Source: Alkalihalobacillus sp. BA299 (lineage in GTDB: Bacteria; Bacillota; Bacilli; Bacillales; Bacillaceae_F). Taken from it: a stretch of 64,000 nucleotides of DNA. The stretch spans positions 62,001 through 126,000 of the forward strand of contig NZ_JAFLJM010000013.1 of the NCBI RefSeq assembly GCF_017745675.1, read 5' to 3'. Of this stretch, positions 61,870 to 64,000 are shown piece after piece (within the stretch, counting starts at the first letter, position 1; each line of letters opens with the position of its first letter). The notes beneath the pieces are model-generated. The model did not search any database. It saw only the letters and a list, made by a program, of their open reading frames with translations, and was not told the origin of the DNA. The translations under genes were made by a program, and so were the position numbers.

Positions 61870-62274
61870 ATGTCAAAAAAGGGTGAAATATTTTCCGTAT
61901 CAAAAGTGTTTCAATTTTTTTTAAATGTGTCACTTATACTCTTGTGTGTGTTTCTTTGTGTCTTGCTTTTAAAAGAGCTTTATCATTTTGGCGTGGTTAT
62001 CGTTTTAAGTAAAAATGAAACGCATCTCTTAGAAGATGTCTTACTTTTTTTTCTTTATTTTGAATTCATCTCAATGATAGTCAAGTATTTTAGAGATAAT
62101 TATCATTTTCCATTACGATATTTTATTTATATTGGGATTACTGCAATGACTAGAATTATAATAGTGGATCATACTGACCCGATAAACACACTTTTCTATG
62201 CTTTTGTAATTTTAATACTAATACTAGGATATTTTATTATTAATTACACTCCATTAAGTAGACCTAAGGGTTAA
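61870..62274 (+). CDS. PsiE-family phosphate-starvation-inducible membrane protein
   Basis: The 134-residue product has four membrane helices (about residues 10-32, 47-64, 75-92 and 98-118), with conserved FFLYFEFISMIVKYFRDNYHFPLRYFIYIGITAMTRIIIV as in PsiE. PsiE is induced by phosphate starvation in E. coli but its function is unknown. ATG 61870 (MSKKGEIF) follows AAGGTG by six bases; an ATG at 61834 is in frame but has no ribosome site. It is followed by the fusion gene after 37 bases, so the two may be co-transcribed. Confidence 0.78.
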   Translation: MSKKGEIFSVSKVFQFFLNVSLILLCVFLCVLLLKELYHFGVVIVLSKNETHLLEDVLLFFLYFEFISMIVKYFRDNYHFPLRYFIYIGITAMTRIIIVDHTDPINTLFYAFVILILILGYFIINYTPLSRPKG

Positions 62275-62311
62275 TATTATATGATTCAGCAAACTAAAAG
62301 GAGTTGGAAAG

Positions 62312-63856
62312 ATGACAAAAATAGACGTCTCAAAATTTGAGAAAAAAATAGAAATTCGAAATATAAAGGAAAAAGACTTTAAGGATATTATTGCTTTACA
62401 AAAAATTTGTTTTCCTAATATGGAACCATGGAGAATAGAACATCTTGAAAGTCATATTCACGTTTTTCCTGAAGGTCAGTTTGTTGTAGAGTATGATGGA
62501 CAAATTATTGGGTCTTGTTCAAGTTTAATTATTAATTTTGATGAATATGATGATCAACACACATGGGATGAAATTACTGATAAAGGATATATAACTAATC
62601 ATAATCCTGATGGTTATAATTTATATGGTATTGAAGTTATGGTTCATCCTGATTACCGGAAGATGAAGATAGGAAAACGATTGTATGAGGCGAGAAAAGA
62701 CCTAGCGAGATCACTTAACTTAAAAAGTATTATTATTGGTGGTCGAATTCCTAATTATTATCAACATGCCATGCAATATACACCCCGTGAATACGTAGAG
62801 CAAGTGATGTTACATAATATATATGATCCGGTTTTAACATTCCAAGTGATGAATGGATTCACTTTAAAGAGAATTAACCCCAATTATTTACAAGATGATA
62901 AAGCATCGATGAAATACGCAACATTAATGGAATGGAATAACATTGATTTCCAACCAAAGACGAAACGGCATTTTCGAACAGCTTTCCCTGTACGTATTAC
63001 AACGATCCAATATATGATGAAACGAATAGAATCATTTGAAGAGTTTGCGACTCAATGTGAATATTATACGGATGTTGCAGCGGGATATGGTTCTGACTTT
63101 GCTGTTTTTCCAGAGATTTTTACTACTCAGCTATTATCTTTCTTACCAGAAAAAAGCCCTAGTCAGGCGATCCGTCGCTTAACGGAGTATACAGAAGACT
63201 ATATTAAATTATTTACAAATTTAGCGGTCAAATACAATGTGAATATTATCGGTGGATCTCATTTTGTTGAAGAGGAGAGTAAGGTATATAATATAGCTTA
63301 TTTATTTAGAAGAGATGGGACGATTGAAAAGCAATATAAAATTCATATTACCCCAAATGAGCGTAAATGGTGGGGGATAAGTCCGGGAAATGAAATTAAA
63401 GTTTTTGATACGGATTGTGGGAAAATTACGATCCAAATTTGTTATGATATAGAATTTCCTGAACTTGCAAGAATAGCGGTTGATAAAGGAGCTAATATTA
63501 TTTTTACCCCTTTCTGTACGGATGAACGTCAAGGTTACTTGCGAGTCCGGTATTGTGCACAAGCACGTGCTGTTGAAAATGAAGTATATACTGTGATTTC
63601 AGGAACGGTTGGTAACTTATCTCAAGTTGAAAATATGGATATTCAATACGCACAATCAGGAATATTTACTCCTTCAGACTTTGAATTTCCGCGTGATGGT
63701 ATCGTTGGGGAATGTCATCCTAATATTGATACCGTAGTGGTAGGAGATGTTGATCTTGAAATACTTCGTCGTCATCGTCGGAGTGGAAGTGTTAACCAAT
63801 TACGTAATCGTAGAAAAGATCTATATGAAATAAATTATAAGTTAGAAAAGAACTAA
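62312..63856 (+). CDS. yhcX: GNAT acetyltransferase-nitrilase fusion protein (YhcX-like)
   Basis: The 514-residue protein joins an N-terminal GNAT domain (about residues 12-215, with GYNLYGIEVMVHPDYRKMKIGKRLYEAR as acetyl-CoA site) to a C-terminal carbon-nitrogen hydrolase domain (about 226-500). The nitrilase triad is present: Glu268 (FPEIF), Lys343 (QYKIHITPNER) and Cys377 (IQICYDIEFPE). B. subtilis YhcX is about the same length (513) with the same order. The physiological substrate is unknown; the pairing suggests an amidase with an acetyl-transfer partner. GAAAGGAGTTGG precedes the ATG. Confidence 0.93.
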   Translation: MTKIDVSKFEKKIEIRNIKEKDFKDIIALQKICFPNMEPWRIEHLESHIHVFPEGQFVVEYDGQIIGSCSSLIINFDEYDDQHTWDEITDKGYITNHNPDGYNLYGIEVMVHPDYRKMKIGKRLYEARKDLARSLNLKSIIIGGRIPNYYQHAMQYTPREYVEQVMLHNIYDPVLTFQVMNGFTLKRINPNYLQDDKASMKYATLMEWNNIDFQPKTKRHFRTAFPVRITTIQYMMKRIESFEEFATQCEYYTDVAAGYGSDFAVFPEIFTTQLLSFLPEKSPSQAIRRLTEYTEDYIKLFTNLAVKYNVNIIGGSHFVEEESKVYNIAYLFRRDGTIEKQYKIHITPNERKWWGISPGNEIKVFDTDCGKITIQICYDIEFPELARIAVDKGANIIFTPFCTDERQGYLRVRYCAQARAVENEVYTVISGTVGNLSQVENMDIQYAQSGIFTPSDFEFPRDGIVGECHPNIDTVVVGDVDLEILRRHRRSGSVNQLRNRRKDLYEINYKLEKN

Positions 63857-63879
63857 AACTTGTATCGAATGAATTAAGA

Positions 63880-63933
63880 AGAGGCTATCAATCAATTGGT
63901 GGATATCATTAGACCGTTTGATAGTCTCTTTTT
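63880..63933 (+). terminator. Terminator after yhcX-like gene
   Basis: AGAGGCTATCAA pairs with TTTGATAGTCTCT and is followed by T residues. From here to 64000 no gene is seen. Confidence 0.7.
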
Positions 63934-64000
63934 CAAGCTCCAGATTGTCTTCTGTGGGCATTTCAATAAATGGCTTATGTTTCGAAATTTATTGTTTATT

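Overview
The window is a low-GC Gram-positive chromosome segment, most likely from a spore-forming Bacillaceae (Bacillus/Alkalihalobacillus-like). This rests on strong AGGAGG-type ribosome sites with frequent GTG/TTG starts, rho-independent terminators after most units, B. subtilis-like gene sets (yhbB-trmL...prkA-yhbH, adeR-ald, glgBCDAP, yhcX-like) and sporulation-linked genes (PrkA, YhbH, a spore-type class A PBP). No rRNA, tRNA, CRISPR array, transposase or phage structural gene was seen.

Layout. 1-10 kb: DNA repair (Ogt, cut by the window edge), YhbB, TrmL, a 29-aa membrane peptide, a haem monooxygenase, a membrane protein, a class A PBP, and PrkA and YhbH, each preceded by the same sigma-E-like -10 word. 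10-27.6 kb: a large catabolic locus. A divergent IclR-LeuC-like-LeuD-like operon faces a run of 14 plus-strand genes: MmgE/PrpD, FAD reductase/dehydrogenase, isochorismatase-type amidohydrolase, hydantoinase-type amidohydrolase, a complete branched-chain-type ABC importer, a second IclR, a second MmgE/PrpD, flavin reductase, CaiB-type CoA transferase and an HMG-CoA-lyase-like enzyme. The set fits import of a cyclic amide/imide or ureide, ring opening, deamidation, (de)hydration of a branched dicarboxylate, CoA activation and retro-aldol cleavage. The substrate is unknown. A MarR/MFS pair follows.

30.7-34 kb: an iron-storage island. It holds a family 1 encapsulin shell gene, its IMEF ferritin-like cargo, and a 2Fe-2S ferredoxin. 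Cargo and ferredoxin carry the identical targeting heptapeptide LTVGSLK, at the C-terminus of the cargo and the N-terminus of the ferredoxin. Beside them lie a YlaN-family gene (iron/Fur effector family) and an unrecognised gene whose promoter carries two tandem Fur boxes.

34-47 kb: a BCCT osmolyte transporter, PpaC, Fe-alcohol dehydrogenase, thioesterase, an arbitrium-like receptor/peptide pair (AimR-family protein without the N-terminal HTH, plus a 38-aa exported pre-peptide) with no phage genes around it, cupredoxin, DMT efflux protein, M42 peptidase, HlyIII, a Ddl-like ligase and proline dehydrogenase followed by a decayed rocD. 48-64 kb: adeR-ald, a GlpQ-like phosphodiesterase, the glycogen operon glgB-C-D-A-P, a DUF2225 protein, CheX-like, PsiE-like and a GNAT-nitrilase fusion.

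Two full copies and one fragment of a ~185-bp multi-hairpin repeat (near 37.0, 41.0 and 61.6 kb) show compensatory base changes in several stems, so the folded form appears to be what is preserved. All functions are read from sequence and family knowledge; no database search was run.
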